Positions 1 through 4,798 of a stretch of DNA of 5,440 bases are shown here, piece after piece. This DNA comes from Betaproteobacteria bacterium (GTDB lineage Bacteria > Pseudomonadota > Gammaproteobacteria > Burkholderiales > Casimicrobiaceae). Location of the stretch: positions 1 to 5,440 of the forward strand of contig VBDA01000441.1 of NCBI GenBank assembly GCA_005883655.1, written 5' to 3'. Both the position numbers and the translations under genes were made by a program. A model generated the notes under the pieces. That model was not told the origin of the DNA, ran no database searches, and was given only the letters and a program-made list of their open reading frames with translations. Positions within the stretch are counted from its first letter, which is position 1, and each line of letters begins with the position of its first letter.

Positions 1-377
1 GTCCAGTTGTCGTCGGTTGTCTCCCGAATGTGGTGCAGAAAATATTCGTAGGCCTGAAAAAGCGACTGGCTAAGCCGAAACGCGGAATGCCAAGTCTTCC
101 ATTCGAATGAACCTATCTGACCATCCCCTTCAACATATTGGGTCAGTAATAACTCGATTACCGGCTTTGCCTGCCGCTCTAACGCAGGAAGCGCGTCGAG
201 TTGGCTGATTTGGGGTTGGCCGTCTAGAATGAGCTGCCCGATCGTCTCGCAAAGTGCCTTCTGCGTCTCGAATGGGTCGGCTCGCACGAAAGGGAAAACG
301 CCTTCGCCCGCCATCCCTTCGATCGGGTAATCGGGGGCGTCTGTTTCAACCGGCGACAATGCTGCGGACGAGTACAC
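1..377 (-). CDS. Unrecognised protein, N-terminal part (runs off left edge)
   Basis: This reading frame stays open from its start to the left edge of the window (about 125 codons) and has no stop, so the gene continues outside. I chose a GTG start at 377 because a GGAG (386-383) lies five bases upstream; an in-frame ATG at 410 has no ribosome binding site, and an ATG at 314 is a third option. An in-frame TAA at about 425-423 limits any further extension. The product begins MYSSAALSPVET. The first 40 or so residues are acidic and proline/glycine-rich. From about residue 45 on it looks helical, with leucine- and glutamine-rich stretches and a W..W.....RLSQ..FQAYEYF pattern near the cut end. I see no signal peptide or membrane segment. 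The style recalls long uncharacterised betaproteobacterial proteins, but that is only an impression and no function is assigned. Codon use is less GC-rich than in the genes to its right. The gene is real with fair confidence; its function is unknown. Confidence 0.65.
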   Translation of the reverse strand, partial: MYSSAALSPVETDAPDYPIEGMAGEGVFPFVRADPFETQKALCETIGQLILDGQPQISQLDALPALERQAKPVIELLLTQYVEGDGQIGSFEWKTWHSAFRLSQSLFQAYEYFLHHIRETTDDNW

Positions 378-533
378 GACATCTCCATGGATGTGCCAAC
401 CTAGAACCATACGTAGCACAAGTTATGCCAATCGTTTGGCCGGCCATCGGGAAGAGCGGCTTGGATGCGGTGACGGCAGCGTACGCCGTGCGGCCAGCCA
501 TGCTGGTAGGTTTACTACAGTGCGCCGGCGGAA
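378..533. other. Intergenic region between hydrolase and left-edge gene
   Basis: These 156 bases hold no gene I can support. There is a small perfect stem (494-498 with 502-506, loop 499-501) a little after the hydrolase stop codon, but no T-run follows it, so it is not a convincing intrinsic terminator. A 10-base palindrome, TGGCCGGCCA, lies at 437-446. I could not find a convincing sigma-70 promoter for the left-edge gene. A minus-strand frame from an ATG at 501 to the stop at 346 has GC-rich third positions over its first 20 or so codons, but it has no ribosome binding site and no recognisable product. Confidence 0.5.
383..386 (-). promoter_or_regulatory. Ribosome binding site for the left-edge gene
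   Basis: A GGAG on the minus strand sits five bases before the in-frame GTG at 377. It is the only Shine-Dalgarno-like sequence properly spaced from any candidate start of this gene, and it decides the start choice. Confidence 0.4.
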
Positions 534-1253
534 TCAGAAACGGACCGTTCCTGACGCAGCTGGTTCGATCCAATCCGCCAACGCCTGCGCCATTTCGGCC
601 ATAACTTCCGAATCCTTGCGCCCCGTGCGCGCGGGTACGTGGAACGAATGATCGGCGTCCTGGAACAGCTTGAGCGAGGCGCGCGCACCGAGCTTTCCCA
701 CCACCGCTTGCAGGAGCCGCGAGTCCGCGAGCTGATCGCGAGTTCCCTGCATGAAGAGCATCGGGATTTGCACACCGAAGAGGTGCTCTCCGCGCTCGTC
801 GGAGGGCCTCCCGGCAGGATGTAATGGAAATCCGAGGAACACCAGGCCGCGGACGCCCGGCAAGGGCGACGCTGCCTGCGCTTGCGAGGTCATCCGGCCA
901 CCGAAGGACTTCCCGCCCGCGAAAAGAGGAAGCTCCGGTACCAGACGCGACGCTTCCGCGACTGCCGCGCGGACAGTGGCTTGCGCAAGCTTGGGAGCAT
1001 CCGGCCGTTTCGAGCCCTGCTCCATATACGGAAACTGATAGCGGAGCGTGGCGATACCATGCCCGGCGAGTGCGTCCGCCATGGACTGCATGAACGGATG
1101 CGTCATGCCCGCGCCGGCACCATGCGCCATGACATAGCAGGAGCGCGCATCGGGCGGCGTTTGCAGCAAACCGGAGACCCGATGCGTGTCGCCGACGGCT
1201 ATCGTCGCAGGCTGCGGACTCGCCGTCCTCGATTGCGCTGCCCGAGGGCTCAA
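534..1253 (-). CDS. Alpha/beta hydrolase, KANL3/Tex30 (dienelactone hydrolase-like) family
   Basis: A predicted cytoplasmic serine hydrolase of 239 residues. The oxyanion-side motif HGAGAGM is at residues 44-50, the nucleophile elbow GGKSFGG at 113-119 with Ser116 as likely nucleophile, the acid in QGTRD (Asp173), and the catalytic His in DADHSF (His202). This order and length fit the small alpha/beta hydrolases related to KANL3/Tex30 and dienelactone hydrolase. The natural substrate of bacterial members is generally not known. The frame stays open upstream into the DUF1428 gene, but that stretch is a shadow: it is arginine-rich and unlike the family. I place the start at the TTG at 1253, whose TTGA overlaps the TGA of DUF1428 by four bases, implying translational coupling; no good ribosome binding site is seen. 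The first in-frame ATG downstream falls inside the core fold and is too late. It is the last gene of the cassette. The family call is secure; the start is moderately secure. Confidence 0.85.
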   Translation of the reverse strand: MSPRAAQSRTASPQPATIAVGDTHRVSGLLQTPPDARSCYVMAHGAGAGMTHPFMQSMADALAGHGIATLRYQFPYMEQGSKRPDAPKLAQATVRAAVAEASRLVPELPLFAGGKSFGGRMTSQAQAASPLPGVRGLVFLGFPLHPAGRPSDERGEHLFGVQIPMLFMQGTRDQLADSRLLQAVVGKLGARASLKLFQDADHSFHVPARTGRKDSEVMAEMAQALADWIEPAASGTVRF

Positions 1254-1609
1254 ACGAAGACCAGTTTCTTGAATCCGCCGTAGATGAGACGCTTGCCGTC
1301 GAAAGGCGTCGACTTCGGATCCATCATGTCGGCCAGCCGCGGATCTTTCATGACCTTGGCGTTGACGCGATCGCGATGCGCGCGCGACTTGTACACGATC
1401 CAGGAGAACACCACGGTTTCGCCGGGCTTGAGCTTGACGCTGCGTGGGAACGACGTGATCTTTCCGACCTTTACGTCGTCGCTGACCCATTCCTTGTATT
1501 CGAGAGCGCCATATTCCTTCCATACCTTTCCTGCCTTCTGGGCCATGCGCCGATAAGCGGCCAGGTTTTTCCGCGGTACCGGTACTACAAAACCGTCAAC
1601 GTAGCTCAT
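1250..1609 (-). CDS. DUF1428 family protein (YbaA-like)
   Basis: A complete small soluble protein of 119 residues, the usual size for DUF1428. It starts MSYVDGFVVPVPRKNLAAYR, the typical opening of the family. Other family-like stretches are the EWVSDD region (about 40-45), the FSWIVYKSRAHRDRVNAKV segment (68-86), and DP.....PFDGKRLIYGGF near the end (97-113). DUF1428 proteins have a ferredoxin-like (dimeric alpha-beta barrel) fold, as do YCII proteins, and their biochemical role is unknown. The start is supported by a strong GGAGGT at 1619-1614, four bases before the ATG. The gene lies 64 bases after the MAPEG gene, and its stop overlaps the start of the hydrolase by four bases, so the two are very likely translated together. 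Nothing appears truncated. Confidence 0.92.
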   Translation of the reverse strand: MSYVDGFVVPVPRKNLAAYRRMAQKAGKVWKEYGALEYKEWVSDDVKVGKITSFPRSVKLKPGETVVFSWIVYKSRAHRDRVNAKVMKDPRLADMMDPKSTPFDGKRLIYGGFKKLVFV

Positions 1610-1673
1610 CTCGACCTCCAGGTTAGTTGGACGGTTGCAAAGACTGTTCGCGTACTCCGTGTTCTTCGCGTCC

Positions 1674-2120
1674 TCAGGCCCCTCGGATCATCAGCCAGAT
1701 GATGTCCAGCATGAGGGCGATGGTGGCCAGCCCGCCTACTGTGAAGAAGATCGTTCGCCATGGCTGCTTCCCCGCCAGATAGAAAATGGAGTGCAGGAGC
1801 CGCGCGCCGGTGAAGATTCCAAAGATGACTGTCCCGGTTCCGGCGCGGCCGCCGGCGAGCACGAACACCAGACCCAGGAAAAGGAAAGGGTAGATGCTGG
1901 CCTCGGCGTTGCTATGAGCGCGGAGCACGCGGGCGACCTTCGGCGGGTCGATCTCCGCGAGCGAGGCGCTGAATCTGATGGCATCCTCCTCGTTCATTGC
2001 GGTCCTGGTCTTGGCGCGCGCCGCGCCACTGTACCCCCACAGGAAAAGCAGGTTGGCGCAGAGAACCAGACAGGTGATCGCGTAGGCGAGAAAGGTGGAA
2101 TTGTTCAGCCAATTGTTCAT
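1674..2120 (-). CDS. MAPEG family membrane protein (microsomal GST-like)
   Basis: An integral membrane protein of 148 residues with four hydrophobic segments at about 10-29, 74-90, 96-115 and 123-145. MAPEG proteins (membrane-associated proteins in eicosanoid and glutathione metabolism) form trimers of four-helix subunits, and several members conjugate glutathione to hydrophobic or reactive compounds. The signature appears as RVLRAHSNAEASIYPF at 64-79, matching the R.AH.N..E pattern of the MGST1-like branch, with GARLLHSIFYL at 105-115 and a QPWR after it. The NEEDAIRF loop (43-50) lies between helices 1 and 2. The start has CGGAG at 2130-2126, five bases before the ATG. The gene follows the VOC gene by only 19 bases, which indicates co-transcription. 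Glutathione transferase or peroxidase activity is an inference from the family; many bacterial MAPEG proteins are untested. Confidence 0.9.
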   Translation of the reverse strand: MNNWLNNSTFLAYAITCLVLCANLLFLWGYSGAARAKTRTAMNEEDAIRFSASLAEIDPPKVARVLRAHSNAEASIYPFLFLGLVFVLAGGRAGTGTVIFGIFTGARLLHSIFYLAGKQPWRTIFFTVGGLATIALMLDIIWLMIRGA

Positions 2121-2139
2121 GCAGGCTCCGTTATCATGA

Positions 2140-2556
2140 TCATTTGCTGGCCATGCCGCCGTTGACCATCCATGGCGCGCCGAAGCGGTCGACCAGCATG
2201 CCGAAAGCTTCGGCCCAGAACGTCTTCGCCATCGGCATGGTTATCTTGCCGCCTTCCGCCAAGGCTGCAAACATTCGCTGGGCTTCGGCTGCCGCCGGGT
2301 AGTTCAGCGATAGCGAGAATCCTTTCATCCCTTCGTACGGATGGCCGACCATCGAATCGGATGCCATCAGGACGCGGCCGTCGAGCTCGAGGCGTGCGTG
2401 CATGATCCGATTGGCGCTGCCGGGCGGCGTTTGAGCTGCCATTGGGGAATCCCCGTGCGTCATCAGTTGGAGCTTGCCGCCCAGCGTGCGCTCGTAGAAG
2501 CGCATCGCGTCGGCGCAATTGCCGTCGAAGAAAAGGTAGCTATCCAGTTGAAGCAT
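2140..2556 (-). CDS. VOC family protein, PhnB-like (glyoxalase/bleomycin resistance fold)
   Basis: A soluble protein of 138 residues with the PhnB-like version of the vicinal oxygen chelate fold. Family features are YLFFDGNCADAMRFYERTLGG at about 7-27, the MTHGDSP segment at 32-38, the MASDS strand at 64-68, a paired GFSLSLNYP (79-87), and the C-terminal TFWAEAFGMLVDRFGAPWMVN (112-132). Members of this group are often named after 3-demethylubiquinone methyltransferase or PhnB, but few have a known reaction, and I cannot name a substrate. The start is the ATG at 2556: an AAGGA (2567-2563) lies six bases upstream. A longer reading from a TTG at 2571 would absorb that ribosome binding site and is unlikely. 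It is the second gene of the cassette, 111 bases after the YCII gene and 19 bases before the MAPEG gene. Length is normal for the family. Confidence 0.9.
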   Translation of the reverse strand: MLQLDSYLFFDGNCADAMRFYERTLGGKLQLMTHGDSPMAAQTPPGSANRIMHARLELDGRVLMASDSMVGHPYEGMKGFSLSLNYPAAAEAQRMFAALAEGGKITMPMAKTFWAEAFGMLVDRFGAPWMVNGGMASK

Positions 2557-2562
2557 CGCAAT

Positions 2563-2567
2563 TCCTT
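2563..2567 (-). promoter_or_regulatory. Ribosome binding site of the VOC gene
   Basis: AAGGA on the minus strand, six bases before the ATG at 2556. It fixes that start rather than the in-frame TTG at 2571, which lies upstream of this site. Confidence 0.6.
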
Positions 2568-2598
2568 TCAAGATGTTGTTGGAAGTTGCTGTTCGTCT

Positions 2599-2627
2599 TT
2601 CATATTGCTCGCTACAACAACGCGCAA
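2599..2627 (-). promoter_or_regulatory. Candidate sigma-70 promoter before the VOC gene
   Basis: On the minus strand a TTGCGC (2627-2622) and a TATGAA (2604-2599) are separated by 17 bases; each matches four of six consensus positions. Transcription would begin near 2592, about 36 bases before the VOC start. The -35 box touches the base of the hairpin at 2627-2655. This is a by-eye prediction. Confidence 0.3.
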
Positions 2628-2655
2628 CGGCTCGCCGAAGCCTTCGGCTAGCCGT
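2627..2655 (-). other. Hairpin after the YCII gene
   Basis: Two 14-base arms (2627-2640 and 2642-2655) are inverted copies with one mismatch, separated by a single base at 2641; in RNA the top pairs would open to make a loop. It starts 12 bases after the YCII stop codon. The following minus-strand bases are GT-rich but lack a proper T-run, so it may be a weak terminator, a 3'-end stabilising structure or a dispersed palindrome rather than a standard intrinsic terminator. Confidence 0.5.
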
Positions 2656-2667
2656 CGCGGCGCCCGA

Positions 2668-3099
2668 CTAATGTTTGGCGTTCCTCGCCATCTGAGCCCC
2701 CACGCGCTCCTCTTGGGCTCTGAGCTCGGGCGTGAACTCGGCACCGAAATCCGACGCCTCGAACACCTGGCGAATCTCGATCTCGGAATCCCCCTCGAGT
2801 GGATTCGGGCAGCGCTTGACCCATTCGATCGCCTCTTCCAAAGATTTCGTCTGGAACAGCCAGTAGCCGGCTATCAGCTCTTTGGTCTCGGTGAAGGGCC
2901 CGTCGATCACGGTGCGCTTCGCTCCGGAAAACCTCACCCGCGCACCCTTCGAGCTCGGCTGCAGTCCTTCCATGCCGAGCAGCACGCCTGCCTTCACCAA
3001 CTCTTCGTTGTACTTGCCCATGTCCGTAAGCAGCTTCTCGCTTGGCATGACGCCCGCTTCGGTATTCTTGTCGGCCCTGACGATAATCATGAATCGCAT
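2668..3099 (-). CDS. YCII/DGPF domain protein
   Basis: A soluble protein of 143 residues from the YCII-related (DGPF) family. The opening MRFMIIVRADKNTEAG is typical, the family-naming DGPF is at 66-69 followed by TETKELIAGYWLFQ, and the SLEEAIEWVKRCPNP helix and turn at 86-100 is also characteristic, as is EIRQVFEASDFG near the end. The fold is a ferredoxin-like dimer; the molecular role is unsettled. In many bacteria such genes neighbour ECF sigma factors, and related domains are fused to some of them, but no sigma factor is visible here. I chose the ATG at 3099 because the AAAGGAG at 3114-3108 is eight bases upstream; an ATG at 3105 is only two bases from it. A still longer reading to 3213 crosses the untranslated leader. 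It is the first gene of the cassette and is preceded by a 201-base gap. Confidence 0.92.
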   Translation of the reverse strand: MRFMIIVRADKNTEAGVMPSEKLLTDMGKYNEELVKAGVLLGMEGLQPSSKGARVRFSGAKRTVIDGPFTETKELIAGYWLFQTKSLEEAIEWVKRCPNPLEGDSEIEIRQVFEASDFGAEFTPELRAQEERVGAQMARNAKH

Positions 3100-3107
3100 G
3101 GTCATAT

Positions 3108-3114
3108 CTCCTTT
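3108..3114 (-). promoter_or_regulatory. Ribosome binding site of the YCII gene
   Basis: AAAGGAG on the minus strand, eight bases before the ATG at 3099 and only two before the ATG at 3105. The spacing favours the inner ATG, which also gives the usual family N-terminus. Confidence 0.65.
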
Positions 3115-3127
3115 AGGTTTAGGGTTA

Positions 3128-3155
3128 AGAGCCGGGCTCTCCGGCCGTTTCGGCC
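3128..3155 (-). other. Tandem small hairpins in the YCII leader
   Basis: Two adjacent stems of five base pairs each with three-base loops: 3143-3147 with 3151-3155, and 3128-3132 with 3136-3140. Both are GC-rich. They would lie in the untranslated leader, 14 bases or more before the ribosome binding site. They could affect leader structure or mark a 3' end of the upstream transcript; neither is followed by a proper T-run. Confidence 0.35.
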
Positions 3156-3212
3156 ACGTTAAGCTTGGCTGCACTGATAGTCGAACGAGAGACAGCGAGA
3201 TCGACAGCTCCA

Positions 3213-3242
3213 ATTATCTTTTTGGGGTTTACTGGATATCCA
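3213..3242 (-). promoter_or_regulatory. Candidate sigma-70 promoter of the cassette
   Basis: On the minus strand a TGGATA (3242-3237, four of six consensus bases) and a GATAAT (3218-3213, five of six) are separated by 18 bases. Transcription would start near 3206, leaving a leader of about 107 bases before the YCII gene. Position and the AT-rich surroundings fit a cassette promoter, but it is predicted by eye only. Confidence 0.3.
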
Positions 3243-3254
3243 TCATCGGCATCG

Positions 3255-3277
3255 GCACGGGTGAAACGGACCCGCGC
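3255..3277 (-). other. Short hairpin after the FAD/Rieske gene
   Basis: Arms 3255-3262 and 3270-3277 can form eight base pairs in RNA, including one G-U pair, around a seven-base loop. It begins 23 bases beyond the oxidoreductase stop codon. No T-run follows, so it is a possible 3'-end structure rather than a clear terminator. Confidence 0.3.
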
Positions 3278-3300
3278 TGCTAACTTGGTTCGGATCACCT

Positions 3301-4779
3301 TCAGTCCGAAGCAAGTTTTCTTGGCGCCAAAGGCTTGGTTGCGGGCCCGTGAATAACCTGGCCGTCGTACGAAAACATCGACCCGTGACACGGACAATCC
3401 CAGGTAAGCGATGCGTTATTCCAGGTGACGATGCAGCCCATGTGCGTGCACGAGGCGGAAACCACGTGGCGCTTGCCATCAACGGATTTGAACACCGCAA
3501 TTTTCTCTTTTCCTCGCTTGATGACGCCACCCTGTCCCACGGGTATCGCGTCGACGCTCCGCGTCAGCGATTTGGACTCTCCGCCCTGATTGAAATGTTT
3601 TGGCGCCGATCGCGCCGGATCGTACAGCGCGCTCCAGGGGTTTGCGCGGCCCCGGATCTGGTCGGCAATCGTCATGCCGGCTGCGGTTCCGTTGCTGATG
3701 CCCCAGCCGTTGAAGCCGGTCGCCACATACAGGCCGGGTGCCTTAGGTAGGGATTCACCGACAAATGGCACGCGGTCCGGTGAGTCGTAATCCTCGTTGA
3801 CCCAGCGCCATGCGACATCGCCGGCGGGGACATTGCCGCGAACCCATCGTTCGAGCTGACGAAATCGCCTGGCGACGTCGCCATCCTGCCCGGTCTTGAA
3901 CTTCGAACCGAGAATGACGAGCAGCGGACCCTCGGCATCGCGTCCCATGCGCAAGGAGTGCGTAGGACGATCGATGTCTATGAACATGCCGTCGATCGAT
4001 TGGCCTGGCGTGGCACGAAACGCCATCACGATATGACATCGCGGCTGCGTCAGCTCGTCGAAATGAATCGGTCCCGCGATAGGCAGATTCGTGGCCAGGA
4101 CAACGTGCTCCGTATCGATGTGGTGCCGCCCCGCAGTGACCCGCCAACGCTTGCGCGGTTTGACGCTTGTCACGCGAGTATCCTCGAATATGCGGCCGCC
4201 ACTGTCTTTTACCGCGGCTGCGAGGCCAACGAGATACTGCGCGGGGTTGAACTGCGCCTGATCTGGAAAGCGCAATGCACCGGCGGTGGCGAACGGCAGC
4301 GGAGCCGATCGGAGCACCTCTGCCTGCAAGCCGAGGCTTCGCGCCGCCGCGGCCTCGGCTTCGATACTCGTCCGGCGCATTGCTTTGCAGGTGTACGCGT
4401 ACGCGTCTTTGCGTTCAAGATCGCACGCGATATGGGCATCGCCGATCCATTGGCAGATCCGCGCGACAGCGGTCTGGTTGGCGTCCGCATACAAGCGGGC
4501 GAGGTCAACACCGAATTTCCGGATCAGGTGACCGTAGATAAGCGCGTGCTGGCTCGTTATTTTTGCTGTCGAGCGACCGGTGACCTGGCGTCCGATCTTT
4601 CGCGCTTCCAGTACCGTCACTGAAATACCCGCTCGCGCCAGGACATAGGCAGCGGAAAGGCCGACGATCCCGGCGCCGATGATCGCGACTTCGGTGTTGC
4701 CGGATTCCTGCAGGCATCGATACGCAGTCTCTGGCGCGCACGCGATCCAGCAGCATTCGGATCTGCCCGGCAGGTCCAT
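3301..4779 (-). CDS. FAD-dependent oxidoreductase with C-terminal Rieske [2Fe-2S] domain
   Basis: A 492-residue two-domain redox enzyme, predicted cytoplasmic. The N-terminal part is a DadA/glycine oxidase-type flavoprotein: an approach sequence WIACAPET (11-18), the dinucleotide motif GAGIVG (35-40) with Glu58 ending the second strand, GRSTAKITSQH (68-78) near the flavin, and a late FAD-contact segment GLYVATGFNGWGISNGTAAG. The C-terminal part is a Rieske domain: CTHMGC (444-449) and CPCHGS (462-467) give ligands Cys444, His446, Cys462 and His465, and Cys449/Cys464 can form the usual disulfide. Such fusions probably oxidise an amine or amino-acid-like substrate on FAD and pass electrons through the iron-sulfur cluster; substrate and acceptor are not evident. 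The ATG at 4779 gives the family-like N-terminus; an ATG at 4815, overlapping the upstream gene, is the alternative, and neither has a strong ribosome binding site. A longer frame to 5019 is a shadow of the upstream gene. The preceding aminotransferase gene is probably co-transcribed. Confidence 0.93.
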   Translation of the reverse strand: MDLPGRSECCWIACAPETAYRCLQESGNTEVAIIGAGIVGLSAAYVLARAGISVTVLEARKIGRQVTGRSTAKITSQHALIYGHLIRKFGVDLARLYADANQTAVARICQWIGDAHIACDLERKDAYAYTCKAMRRTSIEAEAAAARSLGLQAEVLRSAPLPFATAGALRFPDQAQFNPAQYLVGLAAAVKDSGGRIFEDTRVTSVKPRKRWRVTAGRHHIDTEHVVLATNLPIAGPIHFDELTQPRCHIVMAFRATPGQSIDGMFIDIDRPTHSLRMGRDAEGPLLVILGSKFKTGQDGDVARRFRQLERWVRGNVPAGDVAWRWVNEDYDSPDRVPFVGESLPKAPGLYVATGFNGWGISNGTAAGMTIADQIRGRANPWSALYDPARSAPKHFNQGGESKSLTRSVDAIPVGQGGVIKRGKEKIAVFKSVDGKRHVVSASCTHMGCIVTWNNASLTWDCPCHGSMFSYDGQVIHGPATKPLAPRKLASD

Positions 4780-4798
4780 CGATACGCGTCGACCGTTG

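Larger units (their letters stand above)
3100..3300. other. Intergenic leader between FAD/Rieske gene and YCII gene
   Basis: These 201 bases lie between the stop of the oxidoreductase and the YCII start and are locally AT-richer. They hold a candidate promoter (3242-3213), a short stem just after the oxidoreductase gene (3255-3277), and two small GC-rich stems (3128-3140 and 3143-3155) just before the YCII ribosome binding site. A minus-strand open frame crosses the region and ends at 3125, but it overlaps the Rieske coding end, has no clear start signal and shows no GC bias at third positions, so I do not call it a gene. Confidence 0.5.

Noticed and set aside
346..501. Minus-strand frame starting MAGRTAYAAV in the gap after the hydrolase, with GC-rich third positions in its first codons
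   Set aside because: It has no ribosome binding site, loses the codon bias after about 25 codons, overlaps the start of the left-edge gene, and matches no family I know. It may be a gene remnant, but I cannot support that.
1635..2165. Plus-strand open frame of 176 codons over the MAPEG gene
   Set aside because: Antisense shadow of a gene with clear membrane helices and the family signature.
3113..3127. Telomere-like TTTAGG/TTTAGGG wording on the plus strand
   Set aside because: Only about two imperfect units, overlapping the YCII ribosome binding site in an evidently bacterial region; coincidence is the simplest reading.
2341..3162. Plus-strand open frame of 273 codons
   Set aside because: It runs antisense to the VOC and YCII genes, which have clear family motifs and ribosome binding sites. 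Long antisense frames are expected in GC-rich DNA.
3125..3397. Minus-strand 90-codon open frame ending 20 bases before the YCII ribosome binding site region
   Set aside because: It overlaps the end of the Rieske coding sequence, has no ribosome binding site, shows roughly equal base use at third positions, and encodes no recognisable domain.
4395..4406. Perfect 12-base palindrome made of two ACGCGT units
   Set aside because: It lies inside the oxidoreductase coding sequence and is explained by the codons for an AYA-type stretch; no other copies form an array.
3958..4623. Plus-strand open frame of 221 codons within the oxidoreductase
   Set aside because: Antisense to a strongly supported FAD enzyme; the product is rich in Arg and Cys with no recognisable domain.
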